Position numbers and translations under genes: made by a program | The notes under the pieces: model-generated | What the model saw: the letters and a program-made list of their open reading frames with translations, nothing else | Databases searched by the model: none | What the model was told of the DNA's origin: nothing | DNA from: Nocardiopsis quinghaiensis | GTDB lineage: Bacteria; Actinomycetota; Actinomycetes; Streptosporangiales; Streptosporangiaceae | DNA length: 64,000 nt | Assembly (NCBI RefSeq): GCF_008638365.1 | Contig: NZ_VWVU01000022.1 | Coordinates: forward strand, 48,951-112,950 | Direction of reading: 5' to 3' | Part shown: positions 24,360-31,966 of the stretch, in pieces | How positions within the stretch are numbered: the stretch's first letter is position 1 | Layout of the letters: each line of letters begins with the position of its first letter

Positions 24360-26429
24360 GTGTCAGAGGTTCCGTGGGAGAGCGAAATCCCTGTTCATCC
24401 GTGGAGTGATCGGTCTAACACGATTGGTTACATTTCGGGTGGCATGGCAGTTCAAGCTTTTCTCCTGAAGCAGGTTCTGGAGCAGTTGCCATCTTCTGGA
24501 GATAGCATTCTTCGACTTAATGACCCGAATGGCAAAGAAATTTCGGTTGAGTGTGAAAAACTTGCAGTTCATCAGTTGTCTACTGCAAAGTTTGTAAGGA
24601 GAGATAAAGGCGGCGTATGGGTGCCCACTGACGAGGCACTTCGGTGGAAAGAGTTCGGGGACAATAAATATCTTGCGCGTCATATTCATGCGAATGTGAA
24701 GTTTTTCGGTGAGGCTCTAGAAGCAATCGATTCTAATACTAGTCACGCAGATATATTGCGTGTTGCGCAAGAGGTCTATGGCCTTCCGTGGAACAGTTCT
24801 GATCAGGTTCGGCGAAGAATCGGATGGCTTAGGAGCCTTGGGTTTGTAGAGCTGTGGGGTCAACGAATTGTCCGAACCGAAAAGGGGTCGGAACTTCTGC
24901 AAGATTTGATCCTTTGTCCTCCGGAGGTAGCCAGGGGGGAAACTTTGAGTCACGTTGAGGGGGAAGAATCCGTGAAGATTGAAAACCTGGAGTTTCCCGA
25001 TTTGACACAGGAGGAGCTAAAGAAGCGAAAACTCCTAATCGGTTATATACCACGAGGGAAGAAGGTGGCAGAAGAAGCTGCGGGAGAGTCAGCTCTGGCG
25101 CCGATTCCGGCAATCCGTGAGCTTGCTCGTCTCGTTCGAGAAAATCCAAGAAAGGATGACTTTCAGCAGGCGAGCAAAGAATCCCTCGGAATCAGCCAGG
25201 GATCTTTTAACTCCATGCTGCATTCTGCGCGCCATATGGGATTGATTGAACAGGTCGCCTTCAATGAGTATTCAGTTAATGGCCGCATCTCTGAATTGCT
25301 GGAAGCTGGAAATGAGGTGGAATTTGTCAGCTATTTGCACTCGAAATATGCATTTTTCGGAGAGCTGCTGAAGCACCTCGAAAATCCTCTGTCAACGAGC
25401 GCGCTCGTGGGTGTAGCTCGGGACTGCTATGGAATCAGCCAACTTACTAATGGAGAAGTGCGCTTGCGGCTAGGAATTCTGGAGAATGCCGGACTTGCCT
25501 TCAGATTAGATTGGCAGCGATTTTCGAGGAGCAATCTAGGTACGGAGTTTGTTCAGAAAGTCACTCTCCAAAAGGAGATGGAAGAGGTAGAGGCGACAGA
25601 GGCTGAACGAGAGCCCCGAAAAGAATCTGAATCGGTTCGCCTTGAGATTGAGAGCGGTCTGCGAAAATTTGGCAGTACTGGAACGGACAGTCTCTCCTTT
25701 GAGGAGCAGGTGGCTGAGGCGTTTCGTTTCCTTGGCTTTCGAGTGGAACATATTGGAGGGTCGGGGAATACGGACGTCCTTGCCACGGCAGAATTGGCTC
25801 CTGCAGACAAGTATAAGGTCATTATTGACGCAAAAAGTTCAGGGTCTGGTGTAATTTCTGAGTCTAACGTAAAGTTTGATGCCCTCAAGGACCACAAGAA
25901 GAAGCACAAGGCTGACTTCGTCATTGTCGTTGGCCCTAAGTTCGCATCCCGTGTCAAGCAATGGGCGCTTGATCACAGTGTTGCACTCCTTGAGATCGAT
26001 GAGCTTATCGATGTACTCAGGGCGCATTATTCCACCCCTTTGGGTCTAATGGATTTCAGGGATGTATTGGCGAGAGGAGACTTGCATGTTGAGGAACTGG
26101 GCGAGCGCTATCAGGCTCTCGGGAAGCGATTGGCACTAATTTCACGAGTTATGGTTTTGGCTTTCCAGGAGGCCAATGATGAGGACCCACTTTCTGGCGG
26201 ATCTATTAGTGAAGAGAATATTTCTTATGTTCTAAGGAAGGAGATGGCTCCACGTCCCTCCTTGGAAGATGTTCGTGAAGTGCTGAATTTTCTCTGTGGT
26301 CCCATGGTGGCAGCCCTTGAGGAGAATAAGGGTAAATACAAGATTGTAGATTCTCCGGAAAACGTCATGGCCAGGCTCAGAGGGCTCGGAACTGCCGCCG
26401 GTTACAGGGAAGGGCACGGTGAGATGTGA
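24360..26429 (+). CDS. Mrr-like PD-(D/E)XK nuclease with duplicated winged-helix-like modules
   Basis: 689 aa from a GTG. Two similar modules occur: about residues 110-185 (KFFGEALEAI, ILRVAQEVYGLPW, VRRRIGWLRSLGFVELW) and about 326-400 (AFFGELLKHL, LVGVARDCYGISQ, VRLRLGILENAGLAFRL). Both look like DNA-binding winged helices. The nuclease core follows: Glu in FEEQVAEAF (about 447), Asp in GGSGNTDVLA (about 471) and the D-x-K of VIIDAKSSGSG (about 489-491). A helical C-terminus follows. The layout is unlike plain Mrr and suggests a restriction or abortive defence enzyme acting on foreign or modified DNA. There is no methylase nearby, so a type IV-like mode is possible. The DNA is AT-rich, a sign of transfer. 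Confidence 0.8.
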   Translation: MSEVPWESEIPVHPWSDRSNTIGYISGGMAVQAFLLKQVLEQLPSSGDSILRLNDPNGKEISVECEKLAVHQLSTAKFVRRDKGGVWVPTDEALRWKEFGDNKYLARHIHANVKFFGEALEAIDSNTSHADILRVAQEVYGLPWNSSDQVRRRIGWLRSLGFVELWGQRIVRTEKGSELLQDLILCPPEVARGETLSHVEGEESVKIENLEFPDLTQEELKKRKLLIGYIPRGKKVAEEAAGESALAPIPAIRELARLVRENPRKDDFQQASKESLGISQGSFNSMLHSARHMGLIEQVAFNEYSVNGRISELLEAGNEVEFVSYLHSKYAFFGELLKHLENPLSTSALVGVARDCYGISQLTNGEVRLRLGILENAGLAFRLDWQRFSRSNLGTEFVQKVTLQKEMEEVEATEAEREPRKESESVRLEIESGLRKFGSTGTDSLSFEEQVAEAFRFLGFRVEHIGGSGNTDVLATAELAPADKYKVIIDAKSSGSGVISESNVKFDALKDHKKKHKADFVIVVGPKFASRVKQWALDHSVALLEIDELIDVLRAHYSTPLGLMDFRDVLARGDLHVEELGERYQALGKRLALISRVMVLAFQEANDEDPLSGGSISEENISYVLRKEMAPRPSLEDVREVLNFLCGPMVAALEENKGKYKIVDSPENVMARLRGLGTAAGYREGHGEM

Positions 26430-26444
26430 GTGTCTGGGGTCGGC

Positions 26445-26684
26445 CTACTGTCGTTCCGAACGGCGGGGAAGGCGGGGCGGGCCCTGTGCGCGCAGGATCG
26501 TGCACAGCTCGATCACGTCTCCGGCGCACACCAGAACGGCGTGGCCGGTGTGCATGGCGTTCGGCTTGAGCACGGCAATGTACTCGGGCAATCCCGACGA
26601 GTCGTGCACCTTCATCAGCTCGTAGTGGGTGAACTGGCGGCGTGCCCAGTCGAGGGCGGCGGTCGGATTGAGTTCATAGGTCAT
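26445..26684 (-). CDS. Small hypothetical protein, partner of the regulator pair
   Basis: 79 aa from the ATG at 26684, which overlaps the stop of the decayed ATPase gene (ATGA). It begins MTYELNPTAALDWARRQFTH and continues YELMKVHDSSGLPEYIAVLK, then HAVLVCAGDVIELCTILRAQ. Such small proteins accompany XRE and HATPase genes in actinomycetes (from memory). Function is unknown. Because its upstream partner is broken, it may no longer be expressed as part of a working unit. It converges on the nuclease gene with 15 bp between the stops. Confidence 0.65.
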   Translation of the reverse strand: MTYELNPTAALDWARRQFTHYELMKVHDSSGLPEYIAVLKPNAMHTGHAVLVCAGDVIELCTILRAQGPPRLPRRSERQ

Positions 26685-27142
26685 CGCGGGTCGTCCCCGT
26701 GCCGTGTGATGAGGAAGTAGACCCCACGTTCCAGCCAGAGGAGAGTACTCCACTCGTCCGACAGCATGTCGACCAGCGCGAGGCCTCACCCCGACTCAGA
26801 GCGGGCGGAAGGTCGGCGCACGTGCGGCACGCTCGACGTTTCGCGTGGTTCCTCTGTGCGAACGGTGGCCCGTATATGGGAACTCTCGCCTGACAGCACC
26901 AGAACGAAGGATCCGTCTCCTTCGCCGCTCATCGTGTGCTAGAGCGCGTTTGTCGTCAGTTCGGATACCAGGAGTTCCGTGCGTTCGACCACGTCGTCAG
27001 GCACAGTGGTGGTCGCGGACTTCCGCAAGACCTTGACCGTGAAGCGCCGAGCCTCGGCCACGTTCTCCCTGGTACCCCTGAGCCGCACGGAAGAGGTGGG
27101 TGCCAAAGCTGTCCGTCGGGGGTGCTGGGTCATCAACCTCAC
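26681..27142 (-). pseudogene. ATP-binding (HATPase/RsbW-like) regulator, two nonsense mutations
   Basis: The frame begins near 27142 and reads RLRGTRENVAEARRFTVKVL, then VVERTELLVSELTTNAL, the N-box of HATPase anti-sigma-like proteins. It then meets a TAG where the family continues with Arg-His-Thr. After the stop the same frame reads HTMSGEGDGSFVLVLSGE and later SESG-stop-GLALVDMLSDEW, where TGA (probably from CGA) replaces the Arg of the G-box. It ends WLERGVYFLITRHGDD. The gene is therefore complete in outline (154 codons) but broken twice without frameshift. It diverges from the frameshifted XRE gene. Confidence 0.85.
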
Positions 27143-27246
27143 CCTGTGTCTCGGTCGGCTGTTCTATCGTGGTGGTGACGTTACGGAGCGGTCATGCCTG
27201 GTCGAAGTGACTGCCAGTACGAGTCCGAACCCCCTTCGAGGCCCCC

Positions 27247-28385
27247 ATGCCGAAGAACCGCCGACCAACACTGACCACGGGTCACAGTTCCTCCGTCACA
27301 CCCGAGTTCGAACGTGAAGGACGGGTCTCCGGTCATGTCCTGAAGGCCGTCCGCAGGTCTGTTGGGCACACGCAGGAGACTATGGCTGAGCGGGTCGGCG
27401 TGGACGTGACCACGTTGCAAGGGTGGGAGTCAGGGCGTCGGCCGCTCATGGCCGTGAGCACCGGACAGTACTTACGGCTGCGGCACCTCCTGCACCGGCT
27501 GGGTGCCGGTCCGCACCTGCTCACGCAACTCGACACTGCGCTGGAGGCCGACCGCTTCATCGGGTACGTACTCGGTGCTGATCACCGGATCGATCTCGAC
27601 GGGCACCCGCTCGCCACGTGGGTCATCACGCGCCCTTTCACTGACCTGGTGGCGTGGCCGTTCATAGGCGTCGCGCCGACGGTCATCGCGGAAGCGACCC
27701 CACCAGTTAGGCGAGGCCCCAGCGCCAGCGGTCCGGAGTTGGGCGCGGACGCCAGCACATCAGTGCGCACCTGAGGTCGGCAGCGGAACAAGCCCCACGC
27801 GACACGGTGAAGGGCGCTCTGCTTCGTCGGCAGGCTCACTACGTGACGGGGTTCGACACCTCGGCTGAGACAGCCGAATGGCTCGCTGCCATGCAGGAGG
27901 AAGAGAAGAGACGTCTCCGTTCCACCGCGGAATGGTCGCCGTCGTGGGCGGTGGTGCGGTCCGGGGCACATTCGATCGCTCGGAAGGGTGACAGCGAGGC
28001 GCTTCCCGAGTTCATCGATGCGCACGTGTCCAGTGAGGAGTGCGAGACCGCCAACCTGAACTACTGGGCGTACTGGCTGGGCGAGGTGGCCGATCCCCAG
28101 TTGGCCGACACGTTCATGGTGGAGCTGAGCGTGGACACGTGGCGGGGTGACCACCTGCTCACCCACCTCGTCGGCAAGCTCGATCCGACAAATCCCTATG
28201 TCGACATCGTCGTCCACAGCCTGTGGGCACTCGTCATCCGCAAGCTCGGCCTCTTGGACGGCAGGAACGCGGCGAGCATGACCCCGACCGTGCTCCGCCT
28301 CCTGGACGAAGGGTCGGTTTCCCCACGATCCCGGTGCGAACTGGAGGCCGTCCTCTACGCTCTTCGGATGGCACAGCGGAGGTAG
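27247..28385 (+). pseudogene. XRE-family regulator, frameshifted
   Basis: The first 175 codons encode an XRE helix-turn-helix (SGHVLKAVRRSVGHTQETMAERVGVD, WESGRRPL) and continue to RRGPSASGPELGADA, then hit a stop at 27772. From about 27750 a different frame carries on with ISAHLRSAAEQAPRDTVKGALLRRQAHYVTGFD and runs to 28385. This second part is the normal C-terminal half of the family. A single-base loss near 27745-27752 would explain it. Either the gene is dead or two fragments are made. A sequencing error is the alternative. Confidence 0.82.
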
Positions 28386-28394
28386 AGGAGCCCC

Positions 28395-28982
28395 ATGGCA
28401 GACGAGCAGGACACCCGCACCGTCGACTTCCTGTACGAGGTCGGACTGCTGAAGCGCTACAAGCGGACCGGATGGCAGATCGCCGGAGTGGCCGCCCCCG
28501 AGTCCATCGCGGACCACTCGCACCGCACGGCCATCACGGCAGCGGTGATCGCCTCACTCGAAGGTGCGAACCCCGAACGCGCGGCGTTCCTGGCGCTGTT
28601 CCACGACACCCAGGAGACCCGGGTGATGGACATCCCCTACGTCGGCAAGCGTTACCTCAAGGCCGCGCCCAACACCGAGGTGACCGCAGACCAGACGGAG
28701 GGCCTCCCCGAAACGCTGTCCGAGGTGATCGGCACGGCGGTCGACGAGTACGAGGCGAAGGAGTCGGCCGAGGCCCGATGTGCCAAGGACGCCGACAAGC
28801 TCGAATGCCTCTTGCAGGCGGTCGAGTACCGGGAACAGGGCAACACGCACACTCAACCTTGGATCGACACTTCGCTGGCCTCGCTCAAGACCGCTTCTGC
28901 GAAGCGACTCGCGGAGGAAGCCCTCGCACGTGGGCCGCTGGAGTGGATGCACGAGGCCCGCGATAAGAAACCGAAAAGGTGA
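28395..28982 (+). CDS. HD-domain hydrolase (YfbR/HDDC2-like)
   Basis: 195 aa. It begins after the XRE pseudogene by 9 bp. HD-domain residues are visible in ESIADHSHRTA (first His pair), LALFHDTQETRVMDIPYV (the His-Asp) and AKDADKLECLLQAVEYRE (later Asp), the pattern of 5'-deoxynucleotidase-like HDDC2 proteins. It probably hydrolyses phosphate from nucleotides; the substrate is not known. Its last 35 codons (PWIDTSLASLKTASAKRLAEEAL onward) are found again, diverged, at 30962-31073, beyond the DUF262-HEPN pair. The gene itself looks intact. Confidence 0.85.
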   Translation: MADEQDTRTVDFLYEVGLLKRYKRTGWQIAGVAAPESIADHSHRTAITAAVIASLEGANPERAAFLALFHDTQETRVMDIPYVGKRYLKAAPNTEVTADQTEGLPETLSEVIGTAVDEYEAKESAEARCAKDADKLECLLQAVEYREQGNTHTQPWIDTSLASLKTASAKRLAEEALARGPLEWMHEARDKKPKR

Positions 28983-29027
28983 AACGATCAAATATGATTC
29001 TTGACCTACATCTTCTGATTCGACTCT

Positions 29028-29672
29028 CTATCGAATGCGCCGATAGTCCCCATTTTCGGCTGCTGTTGATATGCTGTTTTTGATAAATTCAATCATCTCC
29101 AATGTCTTATCATGAAGTTCTTTGTATGCTTCTGGTGTTACGCTGAGGTACTTTCCATGGGCGACCTCGTTTCTAACCCGAAGGAGTTCGTAGTCGATCA
29201 TTTTTGATTTGAGGCGAATTGGTTCAGGGTCTAGCCCGAACATTGTAAACAGATCGAAGCAGCGATCACTGTTGAGATTCGATTGCGTGTCAACTCCTTT
29301 TCTCCAAGGCAATGACGCGCGCTCACTATCTGCTGTGAGTAAAGTTGTGACACGTTGTAGGTTCCTCTGCGTGCTTGAAGCCCCCTTTTCTTTCTCAAGG
29401 GCGTGTTCAACAGCCATGGAAATAAATCCGAAGTGCAGCTCTGAGTATGTGAGTTTCCGGCGTCCAACAAATCTCAAATAATTAGTTAGGGCTGCTTTTG
29501 CATATCCTTCCCAGTGTGCGTAAAGAAGTGGGACCCCTGCCCTGCAAAGCGCTACTTGAGCAGTGCTATCGCTTTTTGATCGACGGATGCTTCCTAAGAA
29601 GCTGTGAAGCTCCGCTCTTCGCCAGGAAAGATCCTCGTCAAGGGCATCCTGAAGTTCACTTACTGTCCGCAA
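29028..29672 (-). CDS. HEPN nuclease (MAE_28990/MAE_18760-like)
   Basis: 214 aa from a TTG at 29672 that overlaps the DUF262 gene by 17 bp. The HEPN RX4H motif is seen as RVRNEVAHGKY near residue 173. The N-terminal half (WRRAELHSFLGSIRRSKSD, CRAGVPLLYAHWEGYAKAAL) matches the all-helical MAE_28990 family as I recall it. HEPN proteins are often RNases acting in toxin or abortive defence. The pair with a DUF262 (ParB-like) protein occurs repeatedly in bacterial islands. The DNA is AT-rich. The stop lies 45 bp from the converging HD gene. Confidence 0.8.
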   Translation of the reverse strand: MRTVSELQDALDEDLSWRRAELHSFLGSIRRSKSDSTAQVALCRAGVPLLYAHWEGYAKAALTNYLRFVGRRKLTYSELHFGFISMAVEHALEKEKGASSTQRNLQRVTTLLTADSERASLPWRKGVDTQSNLNSDRCFDLFTMFGLDPEPIRLKSKMIDYELLRVRNEVAHGKYLSVTPEAYKELHDKTLEMIEFIKNSISTAAENGDYRRIR

Positions 29673-30810
29673 CCCAGTCTCCAGAAAAGATCCTCTTTCC
29701 GACCTCGTACATGTGAGGGATTCGAAGATCAGCAGATTTTCCTGCCCCCATTCGTGATCGGAAAGTTGGGTCTTTCCAAACTTCCTTTATCCTCCCGGTG
29801 AGGAGCGTTGCTCGGTTCTCGGAGCCCAGGGAGTTCCAGTATTCATAATTGAGACCAATTCCTGTTGTAATTGCCTCGTAGGCAGAAACAGTAAATGCCA
29901 TGGTGAACTTCTTTGATTCTGGTGAGTAGCGCCGGAAGGCGGAGTCACCGAGGGCTTCACTGAGCCAATCAAAGATGTGTTCAAATCGCTGCTTTTCAAA
30001 ATCTCGATCGATGCCCTCTTCGATGAATTTCCGCATTCTGCTGGTTAGGAACTCGCTTACGTCCTTCATGCCACTTAGATCACTTTTTTCCGCAGAGACC
30101 AAGCAGAGAAATCGAAGAGCCACTTCAGTTCCGTATGATTGCTCTTCTCGGCGTTCACTCAAGGAAACAGTCTCCAGGAACGCGGGAAATTTGGCAAGTG
30201 ATTGTAGCCAGCGAAAAAATTCCGGATCTAGCATCACGGCAAGGCAATTTCTGGCCTCCTGTTCAGACAGATGTGTTCCGCTATTTAGGCGCTGGAAGAG
30301 ATCGAACTTTGCTTGCTCGTCACTCGTGTGCTGGACGATCTGGAAGTCCAGTCGTGCTCGCTTGAAGAACCTCTTCTGAGCTTCTGTCAGCTCGGTGTAC
30401 TCCTCATGGCTGTTGTCAGTATGGTTTCCTGAATCCCATACAGTACCTTTTAGACTCTTAAGGTAGTCGCCGGACATCAAGGGGTCAGGCGTATCCTTAT
30501 TTCCATCTGTGTCTTTTAGGGCTCCCATGAACCTAAAAAGGGTTGAGAGTCGTTGTACTCCATCAACAACATCCCATACTCCGTCTTGGCGTGCAGCGAC
30601 AAATATGGGTGGGATGGGAATGCCGAGAAAAACGCTTTCAATTAGGCGTGACTGCTGTTTGAGATTCCACTGAAATATTCTTTGAAATTCCGGGTGAATT
30701 TCTAGGTCGCCATCCTGATACATTGAGAATGCCTCGTTGATGGCCATGCTATAACGATCAGTGTGGATCTCCTGTGAACGTTCGATGATTTCATCCTGCA
30801 GGAGTCTCAT
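29656..30810 (-). CDS. DUF262 (GmrS/ParB-like) protein
   Basis: 384 aa from the ATG at 30810. The DUF262 core is clear: LEIHPEFQRIFQWNLKQQSRL, then IPIPPIFVAA, and the ParB-like DVVDGVQRLSTLFRFM with its DGxQR motif, followed by FQRLNSGTHLSEQEARN. DUF262 is the N-terminal half of GmrSD type IV restriction enzymes and may bind or cleave a nucleotide. No DUF1524 HNH half follows. Instead the next gene is a HEPN nuclease, overlapping by 17 bp. The two probably act as one defence or toxin-antitoxin-like unit. AT-rich. Confidence 0.85.
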   Translation of the reverse strand: MRLLQDEIIERSQEIHTDRYSMAINEAFSMYQDGDLEIHPEFQRIFQWNLKQQSRLIESVFLGIPIPPIFVAARQDGVWDVVDGVQRLSTLFRFMGALKDTDGNKDTPDPLMSGDYLKSLKGTVWDSGNHTDNSHEEYTELTEAQKRFFKRARLDFQIVQHTSDEQAKFDLFQRLNSGTHLSEQEARNCLAVMLDPEFFRWLQSLAKFPAFLETVSLSERREEQSYGTEVALRFLCLVSAEKSDLSGMKDVSEFLTSRMRKFIEEGIDRDFEKQRFEHIFDWLSEALGDSAFRRYSPESKKFTMAFTVSAYEAITTGIGLNYEYWNSLGSENRATLLTGRIKEVWKDPTFRSRMGAGKSADLRIPHMYEVGKRIFSGDWVADSK

Positions 30811-31478
30811 GGTGTCGCACTCGCTCTCGTTGTCTAATATGTCTGATTTTGTTGCTCTGGTGGCCGGATCCACCCTTGGCTGACGTCTGGGGCCAAGGGC
30901 CAATAGGGCTTGCAACAGATCTTACGCCTGTCGGCATGGACTTAGCATTATGTTCGAGTGCATGGATCCATACCTTCTTGGTCTCGTTCAAGGCTGTGTC
31001 CGCGAAGCGACTCCCGGAGGAAGCCCTGGCGCGTGGCCTACTGGGGTGGATGCAAAAGGCCCGAGACCAGTAGTCGAAGCTTGGACTCACTGGCCACAGG
31101 AGGCTCAGTTGGCTACACGGCCGAGTCATTCTCGTGTTCGAGTGACCCCAAACGGCGTTCTCGATCGCAACCAGTAGTAGAAGCGCTTGGACGGAACGGG
31201 TGTGACGGTATGGAAGCTAAGGGCATCGAACGGCACGGCTCTTTGGTACCGCTGTGCCCGATCCCGTACGCCAATCGGTCAGTCACTGACCCGGCCGTTG
31301 ACCCCACCCGTATGAGTGGCTACCCCCTGCGTAGAGGTCTGTCCAGGTCAGGACATGTGCATGGGGCGCCAATGGTCCACCCGACAGGTGTCGTGAGCGA
31401 CCATCCTCAAAGTGTGGGTGCGATGCGGTGTCGTCGGGCGCTCCTCACGTCGACGGATCGACTCTCCTGGAGACCCCC
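30811..31478. other. Intergenic region with duplicated fragments
   Basis: About 670 bp without an intact gene. It holds the promoter of the DUF262-HEPN operon, the diverged copy of the HD gene 3' end (30962-31073), and an imperfect direct repeat ACCAGTAGTnGAAGC..TTGGAC (near 31066 and 31170). The rightward frame 31211-31488 lacks coding character. Confidence 0.5.
30962..31073 (+). pseudogene. Diverged remnant of the HD gene 3' end
   Basis: In one frame it reads AWIHTFLVSFKAVSAKRLPE then EALARGLLGWMQKARDQ and stops. This aligns without gaps to the HD protein C-terminus (PWIDTSLASLKTASAKRLAE, EALARGPLEWMHEARDK). The nucleotides match at roughly three quarters of positions over about 105 bp. 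The two copies bracket the DUF262-HEPN pair. Confidence 0.8.
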
Positions 31479-31688
31479 TTGGCTCTGACTCTGGACGAAC
31501 TCAAGCAGCTTCCACCCACCATCGACCTGATGACCGCCGCTCGGATTCTCGGCATCGGTCGCACCAAGGCGTACGAACTCGCGCGGGCCGATGACTTCCC
31601 GTGCCGGGTGGTGCGGATCGGCGGGCTCTACCGTGTCTCGACGGCGGATCTGCTGCGGGTGATCGGGGCGGCGGACGACGGGCGCTGA
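31479..31688 (+). CDS. Excisionase-like helix-turn-helix protein
   Basis: 69 aa from the TTG at 31479, chosen since GGAGA lies 6 bp upstream. The in-frame GTG at 31428 lacks a ribosome site. TIDLMTAARILGIGRTKAYE is a MerR/Xis-type helix-turn-helix, with the wing VVRIGGLYRVSTADLLRVI. It reads outward towards the right attachment repeat, 132 bp away. In the excised circle it would lie just upstream of the integrase gene across the joined site, as xis-int pairs often do. Confidence 0.82.
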   Translation: MALTLDELKQLPPTIDLMTAARILGIGRTKAYELARADDFPCRVVRIGGLYRVSTADLLRVIGAADDGR

Positions 31689-31752
31689 GGGTTGCGCGGT
31701 GCCGCTGATGGCCGGTCGCGGTCATCTCGTGACGTTCAATCACACGGTCGAA

Positions 31753-31764
31753 CCACGGTCAAAC
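31753..31764. repeat. Right arm-type site candidate
   Basis: Exact copy of the 12-mer CCACGGTCAAAC at 22775-22786, here 57 bp inside the right attachment repeat. Another ACGGTC lies at 31744. Confidence 0.5.
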
Positions 31765-31768
31765 AAGA

Positions 31769-31804
31769 AGAGGCCTGATCGTGGATGTCCACGATCAGGC
31801 CTCT
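31769..31804 (-). terminator. Island-borne terminator behind tRNA-Pro
   Basis: Perfect 17-bp stem (AGAGGCCTGATCGTGGA / TCCACGATCAGGCCTCT) with a 2-nt loop, 18 bp downstream of the tRNA 3' end. It replaces the chromosomal terminator now displaced to 22576-22607. Confidence 0.75.
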
Positions 31805-31820
31805 CACCTGGTACTTCACA

Positions 31821-31863
31821 GTCGGGGTGGCGGGATTTGAACCCACGACCTCTTCGTCCCGAA
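31821..31863. repeat. Right attachment repeat (43 bp) of the island
   Basis: Identical to 22613-22655. It covers the tRNA-Pro 3' part from the anticodon loop to the discriminator, so the island restores a full tRNA on insertion. Confidence 0.93.
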
Positions 31864-31895
31864 CGAAGCGCGCTGCCAAGCTGCGCTACACCCCG
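31822..31895 (-). tRNA. tRNA-Pro (anticodon CGG)
   Basis: A 74-nt cloverleaf. Acceptor CGGGGTG pairs with CACCCCG before A. The anticodon stem CTTCG/CGAAG holds loop TTCGGGA with anticodon CGG. The T loop is TTCAAAT. It is the integration target of the 9.2-kb island. Confidence 0.96.
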
Positions 31896-31966
31896 AAGCA
31901 ACGTCCACAAGTCTAGCGGACGTCAGGAGTGCTCGCGAACGCTTTTCCGGCCGATCGGGTCGGCCC

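Larger units (their letters stand above)
22613..31863. mobile_element. 9.2-kb genomic island in tRNA-Pro(CGG) with defence cargo
   Basis: Exact 43-bp direct repeats (22613-22655 and 31821-31863) bound the island. The right copy lies inside an intact tRNA-Pro gene. A tyrosine integrase begins 156 bp inside the left repeat and an excisionase-like gene ends 132 bp inside the right one. Between them are a PD-(D/E)XK nuclease, an HD hydrolase, a DUF262-HEPN pair and decayed regulators. There are no transfer or replication genes, so it is an integrative but not self-conjugative island. Much of the cargo is AT-rich compared with the chromosome. Confidence 0.9.
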
